Source of the DNA: an uncultured Bacilli bacterium | GTDB lineage: Bacteria; Bacillota_I; Bacilli_A; RF39; UBA660 | Reading direction: 5' to 3' | Length of the DNA: 12,410 nt | Assembly (NCBI GenBank): GCA_947626425.1 | Contig: CANQRX010000041.1 | Location: 1-12,410, forward strand | Translations under genes and position numbers: made by a program | Shown: positions 1 through 5,927 of the stretch, piece by piece | Layout of the letters: each line of letters begins with the position of its first letter | Numbering within the stretch: the stretch's first letter is position 1 | The notes under the pieces: generated by a model | What the model was told of the DNA's origin: nothing | Seen by the model: the letters and a program-made list of their open reading frames with translations, nothing else | The model's database searches: none

Positions 1-1722
1 AGTTTAGAAAACGAAGAAAATGATATATCAATCCAAAAAGCAGTACCTATAACTGATGAAGCAGGAAAGTCTTTAGAGCCTTATAAGTTTAGTATTAAAA
101 ATATATGTGAAGAAAATGCAAGTTACCAAATAAATTTAGAATCATTAACTAAAACAGGAGGAAAAACTGATATTGTAGCAGAAAATAGATTAGATCCAAA
201 ATATGTCCGTTTTCAAATAAATGAAACAGGAAAAGAAGGAACAATGTTGTTATTAAGTAATGCCCCAAATGTAAATCCAATTTTAAAAAATACATATGAA
301 TCACATAAATTAATGACAGGATATTTAAGTTCACAAGAAACCAAAAATTTTGAATTAAGATTATGGTTAGATGAAGATGCTGATGAAGGGTCTATGAATA
401 AAACATTTGCTAGTAAAGTAACGATAACCAATGCTTATTTAGAGGAAGATAAAATCCCACCAACAGCTAATTTAGATTTAGCAGTATGTGACATGACAAT
501 AACAGCTACGGGAAGTGGAAAAACTAGTTCTAATAAAACAATTTCCAAATATGAATATAAGATTGATGATGGTAATTGGGAAACAAAATCTTCGTCAACA
601 ATTTTTACAGCAAAAAATTATGGCTTACATAAAATAAGTTTAAGAGTCACAGATAGTACAAATAATGTAAGTGGTGAAGTAATAAAAGAAGTGGAAATAA
701 AAGAACCAGAAACTGTAAATATCTATGGAAAAGCAATTCCACTTGTTACTTGTGGTGACCCAAATGGTTTGTATAAAGTTGAACATAAAGATGACACCGA
801 ATTAAGTGAAGAAGGTTGGAAAGAAACAGAATATCGATTTGCTGGAGTCAATTACACAAATGATGATGATACTTCATATGTGCATAATTATGTAAACTTT
901 AATGATGAAACATGGCGCATTATCGGCTTAGTAAATGTTAAAACTGGTGATGGAAAATATGAGCAACGATTAAAAATTGTGCGAACTGATGGAATAGAAG
1001 GACAAAAAGATTTTGGAAGTTATAAATGGAATAGTGGAAATAGCAGTGACTGGACGACATCCTCATTAAAAAATATGTTAAATGGTATTTATTATAATAG
1101 TCAAAGTGGAGATTGTTATACAACAAGTAGTAGTTCAACAGAACAATGTGATTTTAATTCTGAAAGTGGAACTTTACCCAAAGGATTAAATGAAACAGCT
1201 CAAGGAATGGTCGATGATGGAGTAACATGGAATTTAGGAGGAACAGCTGACTATAAAGATTCCTCAAATGGTTTAGTAACGCATTTTTATAATTATGAGA
1301 GAGGAACGACAGTTTATGATGAGAGTCGACCAACGGAATGGACAAAAACCAATGATGCAAGTGAACATAAAGGAGTAGGGTTAATTTATCCGAGCGATTA
1401 TGGATACGCAAGTCATGGAGGAAGCAAAGGAAGAGATTATTGCTTTTCAGAAGCATTATATAACTGGGATACAGAAGATTATCAAACAAATTGTTCAAAT
1501 AATGATTGGTTAAAACCAAGTAGTTATTTATGGACGATTACGCCGATTTCGGGCATTTCCCTCTATGCGTTCGGTGTCGGCTCGTCAGGGTATGTCGTCC
1601 ACAACATCGTCACTGACTCCGGCGTCGTCTGGCCCGTCGTGTATCTGAAATCGAATATACAGATTTCCGACGGTGAAGGGACTTTTGAAAAACCGTATGT
1701 TTTAAAGGCGAGTGGTGGATAG
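1..1722 (+). CDS. Surface protein, 5'-truncated: TasA-like segment, Ig-like domain, DUF6273/C-type-lectin-like C-terminus
   Basis: The frame is open from base 1, so the gene starts upstream; 573 codons are visible before TAG at 1720. Codons 1-145 resemble the SipW/TasA (camelysin) fold family: they share the pattern F-x-I-x-N-x-C...Y-x-I-x-L and the motif LRLWLDEDADEG with the protein at 8875-9432 (YDLYLWSDSE). Codons ~152-235 look like an Ig/Big-type extracellular domain (KYEYKIDDGNWET, then HKISLRVTDSTNNVS). From ~240 the sequence matches the pattern I associate with DUF6273-like proteins of gut Firmicutes (ETWRIIGLVNV, SYKWNSGNSSDW, and VVYLKSNIQISDGEGTFEKP near the end). The protein is probably secreted or surface-displayed; its signal peptide lies outside the window. 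The last ~60 codons differ sharply in composition (see the variable-region entry). Binding function is unknown. The family calls are from recalled motifs, not a search. Confidence 0.85.
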   Translation, partial: SLENEENDISIQKAVPITDEAGKSLEPYKFSIKNICEENASYQINLESLTKTGGKTDIVAENRLDPKYVRFQINETGKEGTMLLLSNAPNVNPILKNTYESHKLMTGYLSSQETKNFELRLWLDEDADEGSMNKTFASKVTITNAYLEEDKIPPTANLDLAVCDMTITATGSGKTSSNKTISKYEYKIDDGNWETKSSSTIFTAKNYGLHKISLRVTDSTNNVSGEVIKEVEIKEPETVNIYGKAIPLVTCGDPNGLYKVEHKDDTELSEEGWKETEYRFAGVNYTNDDDTSYVHNYVNFNDETWRIIGLVNVKTGDGKYEQRLKIVRTDGIEGQKDFGSYKWNSGNSSDWTTSSLKNMLNGIYYNSQSGDCYTTSSSSTEQCDFNSESGTLPKGLNETAQGMVDDGVTWNLGGTADYKDSSNGLVTHFYNYERGTTVYDESRPTEWTKTNDASEHKGVGLIYPSDYGYASHGGSKGRDYCFSEALYNWDTEDYQTNCSNNDWLKPSSYLWTITPISGISLYAFGVGSSGYVVHNIVTDSGVVWPVVYLKSNIQISDGEGTFEKPYVLKASGG

Positions 1723-1740
1723 CTCGCTGGATGGCGCTAC
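1531..1740 (+). other. Candidate DGR variable region (VR) with a GC-rich hairpin at the stop codon
   Basis: From about 1531 the composition jumps: 1561-1640 is about 61% G+C with only 9 adenines in 80 bases, inside an A-rich gene. Of the 32 codons from 1543 to 1638, 19 end in C (ggc, tcc, ctc, ttc, gtc, cac, aac, atc, gac, ccc), whereas C-ending codons are rare elsewhere. This is what results when AAC/AAY codons of a template repeat are changed at their adenines. The tract encodes the part before the conserved PVVYLKSN stretch, where C-type-lectin-like DGR targets carry ligand-contacting variable residues. A stem GCGAG (1708-1712) / CTCGC (1723-1727) encloses the stop codon, reminiscent of the hairpins beside DGR homing sites. 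No reverse transcriptase, Avd or template repeat lies in this window, so this is an inference. Confidence 0.5.
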
Positions 1741-1755
1741 TGAAGAAGGTGTATT

Positions 1756-1805
1756 ATCTAGTGTGTAAATTAAAAAAGTTTACTCACTAGATTTTTTAAA
1801 TTTTT
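1756..1805 (+). terminator. Hairpin with T-run after the surface protein gene
   Basis: ATCTAGTG (1756-1763) pairs with CACTAGAT (1785-1792). After one T-T mismatch, GTAAA (1765-1769) pairs with TTTAC (1779-1783), around a 9-nt loop. The stem runs straight into T6 (1792-1797) and then T5 (1801-1805), which fits an intrinsic terminator 34 bases after the stop. It is AT-rich, so some read-through is possible. Confidence 0.6.
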
Positions 1806-1818
1806 AGAAAGGAGAAAA

Positions 1819-2037
1819 ATGAATAAGTTAACAATGAGTGAATGTTCTAAGAAAAAATTAGACGAAATAAATTTAATAGTTTATGCAATAAAAAACGAAG
1901 TTAATATTAAAAAAGGTGAATGCAAAGAAAGACTTGATGCAAACTTATCATCTGGAAGGTGTAGAAAGCTATTCTTTTTTTCTTGTAACAACTACAAAAA
2001 TTTGTTACAATACAAGTGGCTTTTAAAAAGCAAATAA
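1819..2037 (+). CDS. Small hypothetical protein, 72 aa
   Basis: The ATG at 1819 follows a strong Shine-Dalgarno sequence (AAAGGAG, about 5 bases away), the main reason to believe in it. The product is basic and Lys/Cys-containing, starting MNKLTMSECSKKKLDEINLI, with no signal peptide or membrane segment; I do not recognise a family. Its last ~18 codons contain the complete promoter and inverted repeat of the downstream rpsB operon (1983-2011), so the C-terminal part is under regulatory rather than coding constraint, or the ORF has run into the promoter after losing its original end. It could be a genuine small protein, a truncated remnant, or non-coding. No clear promoter of its own is visible after the hairpin at 1756-1797. 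Confidence 0.45.
   Translation: MNKLTMSECSKKKLDEINLIVYAIKNEVNIKKGECKERLDANLSSGRCRKLFFFSCNNYKNLLQYKWLLKSK
1983..2011 (+). promoter_or_regulatory. rpsB operon promoter inside an inverted repeat
   Basis: The -35 box is TTGTAA (1983-1988), the spacer is exactly 17 bases, and the -10 box is TACAAT (2006-2011), predicting a transcript start near 2018. The boxes lie in the two arms of a perfect 9-bp inverted repeat, TTGTAACAA (1983-1991) and TTGTTACAA (2002-2010), separated by 10 bases, which could be an operator for a dimeric regulator. The same TTGTAA -35 with a 17-base spacer occurs at two other promoters in this window. Confidence 0.7.
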
Positions 2038-2040
2038 ACA

Positions 2041-2107
2041 TGCAAAAAGGATTTTCTTTTTCGAGTGCTCGCGGCGTCGAGTGAAAAAGAAGAGTAGATC
2101 TTTTGCA
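2041..2107 (+). promoter_or_regulatory. Structured 5' leader of rpsB, possible ribosomal-protein autoregulatory element
   Basis: The ~115-nt leader can fold into one long interrupted hairpin. TGCAAAA (2041-2047) pairs with TTTTGCA (2101-2107), GAT (2050-2052) with ATC (2098-2100), TCTTTTTC (2055-2062) with GAAAAAGA (2083-2090), and GCTCG (2067-2071) with CGAGT (2078-2082), leaving a 4-nt bulge and a GC-rich loop cggcgt. It ends 13 bases before the AGGAGG of rpsB. There is no T-run, so it is not a terminator. S2 is known to autoregulate its own mRNA in some bacteria; whether this element binds S2 is inference. Confidence 0.5.
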
Positions 2108-2133
2108 GAAGAAATAACGAAGGAGGATTTTTT

Positions 2134-2889
2134 ATGGCCGTAGTTTCTAAAAATAATTTATTAGAATCTGGTGTTCATTTTGGCCATCAAACAAAAAGAT
2201 GGAATCCTAAAATGAAACCGTATATTTATGGAGCAAGAGATGATATTTATATCATTGATCTTGACAAAACAATGGAGGAAATTGAAAAAGCTTATGCTGC
2301 TTTAAAAGACATTGCCACAAATGGGGGAACATTCTTATTTGTTGGTACAAAAAAACAAGCTGGCGAGGTAGCTAAAGAAGAAGCTTTGAGAAGTAATTCC
2401 TATTATGTTACAGAACGTTGGTTAGGTGGAACATTAACAAACTTTAGAACAATTAGAAGAAGAGTTAATCGTTTAGAAGAAATTGAAAAAATGGAAAAAG
2501 ATGGTGTTTTTGAAGTTTTACCTAAAAAAGAAGTAATAGGTTTAAAGAAAGAATATGAAAAATTAAATCGTTTACTATCAGGGATTAGGGGAATGACGAA
2601 ATTACCTCAAGCTTTAATTATTGTTGATTCTAAAAAAGAAGTTAACGCAATTAGGGAAGCTCGGAAATTAAATATTCCTGTATTTGGTTTAATTGATACT
2701 AATTGTGATCCTGATGACGTTGATTATATTATTCCAGGTAATGACGATGCTGTTCGATCAATTAAAATTTGTTTAGGTGTTTTAAATAACGCTATTTGTG
2801 AAGCAAACAATTTAGAAATGGTTGATTATTTAACAGATATTGTTGTTGAAGATAAAAAAGAAGAACAAAATAAAAAAGAAGAAAAATAG
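2134..2889 (+). CDS. rpsB: 30S ribosomal protein S2
   Basis: S2 binds the head/body junction of the 30S subunit and is needed for S1 recruitment and initiation where S1 is present. The 251-residue product has the usual family length. Hallmarks include GVHFGHQTKRWNPKMKPYIY near the N-terminus, the block RWLGGTLTNFRTI around residue 95, and the motif PVFGLIDTNCDPDDVDYIIP in the C-terminal half. The last ~15 residues form a Lys/Glu-rich tail. The ATG is set by a perfect AGGAGG (2121-2126) 7 bases upstream. It is first in an operon with tsf, 15 bases away, the arrangement conserved across most bacteria. The codons are A/T-ending like the rest of the chromosome. Confidence 0.97.
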   Translation: MAVVSKNNLLESGVHFGHQTKRWNPKMKPYIYGARDDIYIIDLDKTMEEIEKAYAALKDIATNGGTFLFVGTKKQAGEVAKEEALRSNSYYVTERWLGGTLTNFRTIRRRVNRLEEIEKMEKDGVFEVLPKKEVIGLKKEYEKLNRLLSGIRGMTKLPQALIIVDSKKEVNAIREARKLNIPVFGLIDTNCDPDDVDYIIPGNDDAVRSIKICLGVLNNAICEANNLEMVDYLTDIVVEDKKEEQNKKEEK

Positions 2890-2904
2890 AAATGAGGGAT
2901 TAAA

Positions 2905-3786
2905 ATGGAAATAACTGCAGGTATGGTTAAACAGCTACGGGAAATAAGTGGCGCAGGAATGATGGACTGTAAAAAGGCTTTAGAAGCATCTAATGGTGAT
3001 ATTGATGCAGCCCTAGATTATTTAAGAGAAAATGGTATGGCTAAAGCTAATAAAAAAGAAGGTCGAATTGCTGCGGAAGGTTTAACTAATATTTATGTTA
3101 ATGGTAACAAAGCTGTTATTGTTGAATTAAATAGTGAAACTGATTTTGTTAGTAAAAATGAAGAATTTAAAAATTTACTTGATACAATTGGTCAAACTTT
3201 ATTAAAAAGTGATGTTAAAACTTTGGATGAAGCAAATGAATTAAAAACCGAAAGTGGAGAAACAATTAAAGATTTAATTGTTGCAAAAATAGCTAAAATT
3301 GGGGAAAAATTATCTTTTAGAAGATTTGAAATTTTAACTAAAAATGATAATGAAAACTTTGGAAGCTATTTACACATGGGTGGAAGAATCGCCTCATTAG
3401 TTGTTGTGGAAGGCGCGAATGAAGAAGTTGCTAAAGATGTTGCAATGCAACAAGCGGCAATGCGTCCTAGTTATACATTTATTGAAGATGTACCAGAAGA
3501 TGTTGTTGCTAAAGAAAAAGAAATCCAAAAAGAATTAGCAATGAAAGAAGGAAAACCAGAAGACATTGCTCAAAAAATGGTTGAAGGAAGAATTAATAAA
3601 TTTTACAAAGAAATTTGTTTAAATGAACAAGCATTTGTAAAAGATAATAATCTATCAATTAAAAGTTACTTAGCAAATAACAAAGGTACTTTAAAATATG
3701 CAGTTCGTTATGAAGTTGGTGAAGGAATGGAAAAGAAAAATGAAGATTTTGCTAATGAAGTAATGAAACAAATTGAAGGAAAATAA
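2905..3786 (+). CDS. tsf: Elongation factor Ts
   Basis: EF-Ts is the nucleotide exchange factor that releases GDP from EF-Tu in the cytoplasm. The 293-residue product has the normal length. Residues 1-45 form the UBA-like N-terminal domain (MVKQLREISGAGMMDCKKAL...). The EF-Tu-contacting TDFV motif is at 79-82, followed by the two EF-TS dimerisation-type subdomains, and the C-terminal part contains NNKGTLKYAVRYEVGEG. The gene lies 15 bases after rpsB with its own ribosome binding site (GAGGGAT) and is closed by a strong terminator 6 bases after its stop. A short tsf-like patch reappears in the decayed region near 4655. Confidence 0.97.
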   Translation: MEITAGMVKQLREISGAGMMDCKKALEASNGDIDAALDYLRENGMAKANKKEGRIAAEGLTNIYVNGNKAVIVELNSETDFVSKNEEFKNLLDTIGQTLLKSDVKTLDEANELKTESGETIKDLIVAKIAKIGEKLSFRRFEILTKNDNENFGSYLHMGGRIASLVVVEGANEEVAKDVAMQQAAMRPSYTFIEDVPEDVVAKEKEIQKELAMKEGKPEDIAQKMVEGRINKFYKEICLNEQAFVKDNNLSIKSYLANNKGTLKYAVRYEVGEGMEKKNEDFANEVMKQIEGK

Positions 3787-3792
3787 ACAACC

Positions 3793-3836
3793 AAAACCTT
3801 ACAAACTAATTTTTAGATTGTAAGGTTTTATTTTTT
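3793..3836 (+). terminator. Intrinsic terminator of the rpsB-tsf operon
   Basis: A perfect 12-bp stem, AAAACCTTACAA (3793-3804) with TTGTAAGGTTTT (3818-3829), has a 13-base loop and is followed by T6 at 3831-3836. It begins 6 bases after the tsf stop. Confidence 0.93.
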
Positions 3837-3913
3837 ATAAAAGAAAATATTAGTTTTTTTTGATTAATCTTACTAAATGAAAAATGTTAAAAAAGTTTAA
3901 TAATAGAAAGTGA

Positions 3914-4336
3914 GTGTACAATGGAAGAAATAATAAAAAAAATTTAATGGAAACTAATTGTTATGATGTTCAAAATACAATGGTAATTGTAGGAAGTTGC
4001 TTGGATAAAATGCAACCAGAAGCATACAAGAACCTAACAAAATTTTCAAATATAATTTATGCTGTTTGTTTAGAAGAAACCCATATAAATATGGTAATAA
4101 CTAAAATAATTGGAATGATTTGTAGAGCACATATTGATAAAATAATATTTGCATCTGTGGATAAATCGCCTCATTGTATTCAATTACATTACATAGAAAA
4201 TGAAATAAGAAAAGCTATGGATTTACCTAATCTAAAAATAATTCACTATGTCGCCGTAAATAATAATTTAATTGAAATATCCAACGAAACTATCAAAAAA
4301 TCGAAAGCATTAAGTGAATTAGAAAAAATGAAATAA
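3914..4336 (+). CDS. Unrecognised Cys/His-containing protein, likely frameshifted at its N-terminus
   Basis: The main frame encodes about 130-140 residues. It begins with a beta-strand-like stretch NTMVIVGSC, then IYAVCLEETHINM, IIGMICRAHIDKIIFASVDK, SPHCIQLHYIENEIRKAM and IIHYVAVNNNLIEIS. The alternating hydrophobic strands and helices suggest a compact alpha/beta (Rossmann-like) fold, and the Cys and His residues (GSC, AVC, MICRAH, SPHC, QLHY) could bind a metal, but I do not recognise the family. Starts: GTG 3914 has a poor ribosome binding site and ATG 3947 has none. The best-placed start is ATG 3921, six bases after AAAGTGAG, but it lies in another frame and stops after eight codons (MEEIIKKI). 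One extra A in the A8 tract (3935-3942) would join it to this frame. So the gene is either expressed by slippage, damaged, or mis-sequenced here. Confidence 0.65.
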   Translation: MYNGRNNKKNLMETNCYDVQNTMVIVGSCLDKMQPEAYKNLTKFSNIIYAVCLEETHINMVITKIIGMICRAHIDKIIFASVDKSPHCIQLHYIENEIRKAMDLPNLKIIHYVAVNNNLIEISNETIKKSKALSELEKMK

Positions 4337-4800
4337 AGCTATAATTACTAGAAAAGATATGTTCAAACATTGAAATTCCTAGGACAAGTGTATTGAAGTG
4401 TGCTATGCAAATGCAAGTTATGGTTCTAGATGTATTTTATGCGAAGATTTTATGAATTTTATTCAAATTGGTTGGCAATGTTGACCGAATATCTTAGACT
4501 CACTTTCAAGAATCAATTAATTCTAATTTGGCCATGGAAAATTGAAAAAACTAGAAGGATTACTAAAATATCTTTTATTCTTTGCGTGTATTAATATTAA
4601 AGAAAATCGAAAACTATTTAAAAATAGATACAGGAAAAAATTTACTTTATTTATTAATAACAAAGGTGTATTAAAATATGTTGTTCGTTCTGTGGCGTTT
4701 TTAAAATCTTTAATACAGACGAAAGTGGCACAGTGGTGAATCCTTACACTTTATCTGTTCAATAACAAGAAAAAACAATGTAGTTGGTAATTGATTTAGT
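4337..4800 (+). pseudogene. Decayed region with short coding remnants, no intact gene
   Basis: No convincing intact gene is present between the stop at 4336 and the terminator at 4801. Short stretches read like real protein but in different frames. At 4383-4481 there is a 33-codon Cys-rich piece including DKCIEVC and SRCILCEDFM, with CxxxC and CxxC pairs, ended by TGA. At 4664-4765 another Cys-rich piece reads RCIKICCSFCGVFK...NPYTLSVQ and ends with TAA. A third frame at 4542-4739 has only a TTG start and no ribosome binding site. One patch resembles tsf (separate entry). This looks like the remains of one or more frameshifted genes, possibly related to the preceding Cys-containing gene. A transcribed non-coding RNA ending at the following terminator cannot be excluded. 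From 4840 to the promoter at 4883 I see nothing. Confidence 0.4.
4655..4690 (+). repeat. Possible relic of the tsf 3' region
   Basis: Here AATAACAAAGGT, TTAAAATATG and GTTCGTT occur with the same spacing as in tsf near 3680, separated by three and two changed bases. Across the 34 aligned positions 29 match, and in the ORF frame the translation NNKGVLKYVVR parallels NNKGTLKYAVR of EF-Ts. Flanking sequence does not align by eye, and AT-richness raises the chance level, so this is a tentative duplicated fragment. Confidence 0.3.
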
Positions 4801-4839
4801 GAAAGAACTTTTTAAAACTCTTCAAGTTCTTTCTTTTTT
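4801..4839 (+). terminator. Intrinsic terminator after the decayed region
   Basis: A perfect 10-bp stem, GAAAGAACTT (4801-4810) with AAGTTCTTTC (4824-4833), has a 13-base loop and is followed by T6 (4834-4839). It has no intact gene directly upstream, which suggests the preceding region was once, or still is, a transcription unit. Confidence 0.9.
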
Positions 4840-4882
4840 ATGCGTTTCTAGACGTTTAGACTTGGGCATAATAAAAATTGTT

Positions 4883-4911
4883 TTGTAAAATACCTTAAAA
4901 AGCCGTATAAT
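4883..4911 (+). promoter_or_regulatory. Promoter of the 108-aa gene, rnc and smc operon
   Basis: TTGTAA (4883-4888), a 17-base spacer and a perfect TATAAT (4906-4911) predict a transcript start near 4918. The -10 box contains the in-frame ATG at 4910, so that ATG cannot be the start codon of the first gene. Confidence 0.85.
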
Positions 4912-4933
4912 GTTGTTAATGGTGGGTGGTAAG

Positions 4934-5260
4934 ATGATTATAGATAGATTAACAAAGCCGGAATTAGAACTTATAAATCGGTGGCTTGATGAGATGAAAA
5001 TGTTGAATATTAATTCGGAAATTTTTACAGAAGAATTAACAAACTATGCTCTTTGTAGTTTAAATAAACGTTGTTATGAAACTGATATCCAAACTGTTAC
5101 AATGCCTTTAATATCTTTTGCTTTGCAAAAACTTAATCGTTTGGCCGATATATATGACCTTGAACTATTTCAATACGATAATGAAGAAGAATTAAAACAA
5201 ACTGTGGCTAATATTGAATATAGTTTAGCTATTCGTAATCCTTATAAAAAAAGAAAGTAG
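4934..5260 (+). CDS. Conserved-looking hypothetical protein upstream of rnc, 108 aa
   Basis: I do not recognise this protein. It is soluble and probably all-helical, starting MIIDRLTKPELELINRWLDE, with a basic end (NPYKKRK), and has no signal peptide or membrane segment. The frame is open to an ATG at 4910, but that lies within the -10 box of the operon promoter. ATG 4934, preceded by GGTGGGTGG about 5 bases upstream, is therefore chosen, which removes eight residues. It is not Mini-RNase III, which has the RNase III catalytic signature; this protein does not. Its stop TAG (5258-5260) is directly followed by the rnc start region, so the two are co-transcribed and likely translationally coupled. 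Position suggests, but does not show, a role linked to RNA processing. Confidence 0.75.
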   Translation: MIIDRLTKPELELINRWLDEMKMLNINSEIFTEELTNYALCSLNKRCYETDIQTVTMPLISFALQKLNRLADIYDLELFQYDNEEELKQTVANIEYSLAIRNPYKKRK

Positions 5261-5268
5261 TGATTTTG

Positions 5269-5919
5269 ATGGATTTTATGCCTTTTTTTCAAAAATATAA
5301 TCTTAATATTAAAAATAAAAATTTAATGACAACTGCTTTTACGCATAGTAGTTATGCCCATGAGCATCATATAAAAAGCTATGAACGCTTAGAATTTTTA
5401 GGTGATGCGGTTCTAGAACTTATTACAAGCGAATATTTTTATTTAAATACTAATTATAAAGAAGGAGATATGAGTAAAATCAGGGCAAGTTTTGTTTGTG
5501 AAGCAGCCTTGGCTACTTATGCTAAAGAAATTGGCTTAGACCAATATATTTTATTAGGTAATGGTCAAATAAATAATGACACCATAATTGCTGATGTCTT
5601 TGAAAGCGTTTTAGGAGCTATTTATTTAGAATGTGGTTTTGATATTGCCAAAAAATATGTCGATAAAATTATTTTACCTTATATAAAAAAAGGAACTCAT
5701 TTTTTTGATGATTATAAATCATTACTTCAAGAACTTGTTCAGACTGATAAAAAAAGTTTAACATATGAATTAATTAAGGAAGAAGGACCATCCCATGATA
5801 AAAAGTTTACTATGAGTGTTATAATTGATGGAATAGTTTATGGAACTGGCTGTGGTAAAAGTAAAAAAGAGGCGGAACAAAAAGCGGCTTATGATGCCTA
5901 TCAAAAACGAGCAAAGTAG
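5269..5919 (+). CDS. rnc: Ribonuclease III
   Basis: RNase III is an Mg2+-dependent endonuclease that cuts double-stranded RNA, including rRNA precursors, as a homodimer. With start ATG 5269 the product has 216 residues. The catalytic domain spans ~1-145 with the signature ERLEFLGDAVLEL at 39-51 (metal-binding Glu42 and Asp46) and the second acidic pair in ADVFESVLGA (Asp109, Glu112). The usual LGKGE-type loop reads LGNGQ here, a small deviation away from the core metal ligands. A double-stranded-RNA-binding domain occupies ~146-214 (KSLLQELVQ...KKEAEQKAAYDAY). In-frame GTG 5260 and TTG 5266 are alternative starts; GTG 5260 would overlap the previous stop by one base. It sits 8 bases before smc, the classic Firmicute rnc-smc pairing. 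Confidence 0.95.
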   Translation: MDFMPFFQKYNLNIKNKNLMTTAFTHSSYAHEHHIKSYERLEFLGDAVLELITSEYFYLNTNYKEGDMSKIRASFVCEAALATYAKEIGLDQYILLGNGQINNDTIIADVFESVLGAIYLECGFDIAKKYVDKIILPYIKKGTHFFDDYKSLLQELVQTDKKSLTYELIKEEGPSHDKKFTMSVIIDGIVYGTGCGKSKKEAEQKAAYDAYQKRAK

Positions 5920-5927
5920 GTGAAATA

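Noticed and set aside
938..1519. Minus-strand reading frames under the first surface gene
   Set aside because: Translations are His/Leu/Tyr-rich antisense artefacts of an AT-rich gene.
1531..1740. Template repeat of the putative variable region elsewhere in this window
   Set aside because: No second copy and no reverse transcriptase or avd-like gene was found on either strand of the window.
2041..2107. Rho-independent terminator or T-box upstream of rpsB
   Set aside because: There is no T-run after the hairpin and no recognisable T-box sequence; a leader structure fits better.
3906..4507. 10-bp inverted repeat (GAAAGTGAGT at 3906, ACTCACTTTC at 4498) flanking the Cys/His gene
   Set aside because: A single 10-bp match within 600 bases is likely by chance; no target-site duplication or transposase supports a mobile element.
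4383..4530. Extension of the Cys-rich piece by reading TGA as Trp
   Set aside because: The intact genes use TGG for Trp, and the extension ends soon after at TAA; the standard code is assumed.
4542..4739. 65-codon + strand reading frame in the decayed region
   Set aside because: It starts with TTG, has no ribosome binding site, and overlaps a Cys-rich piece in another frame; treated as part of the degraded stretch.
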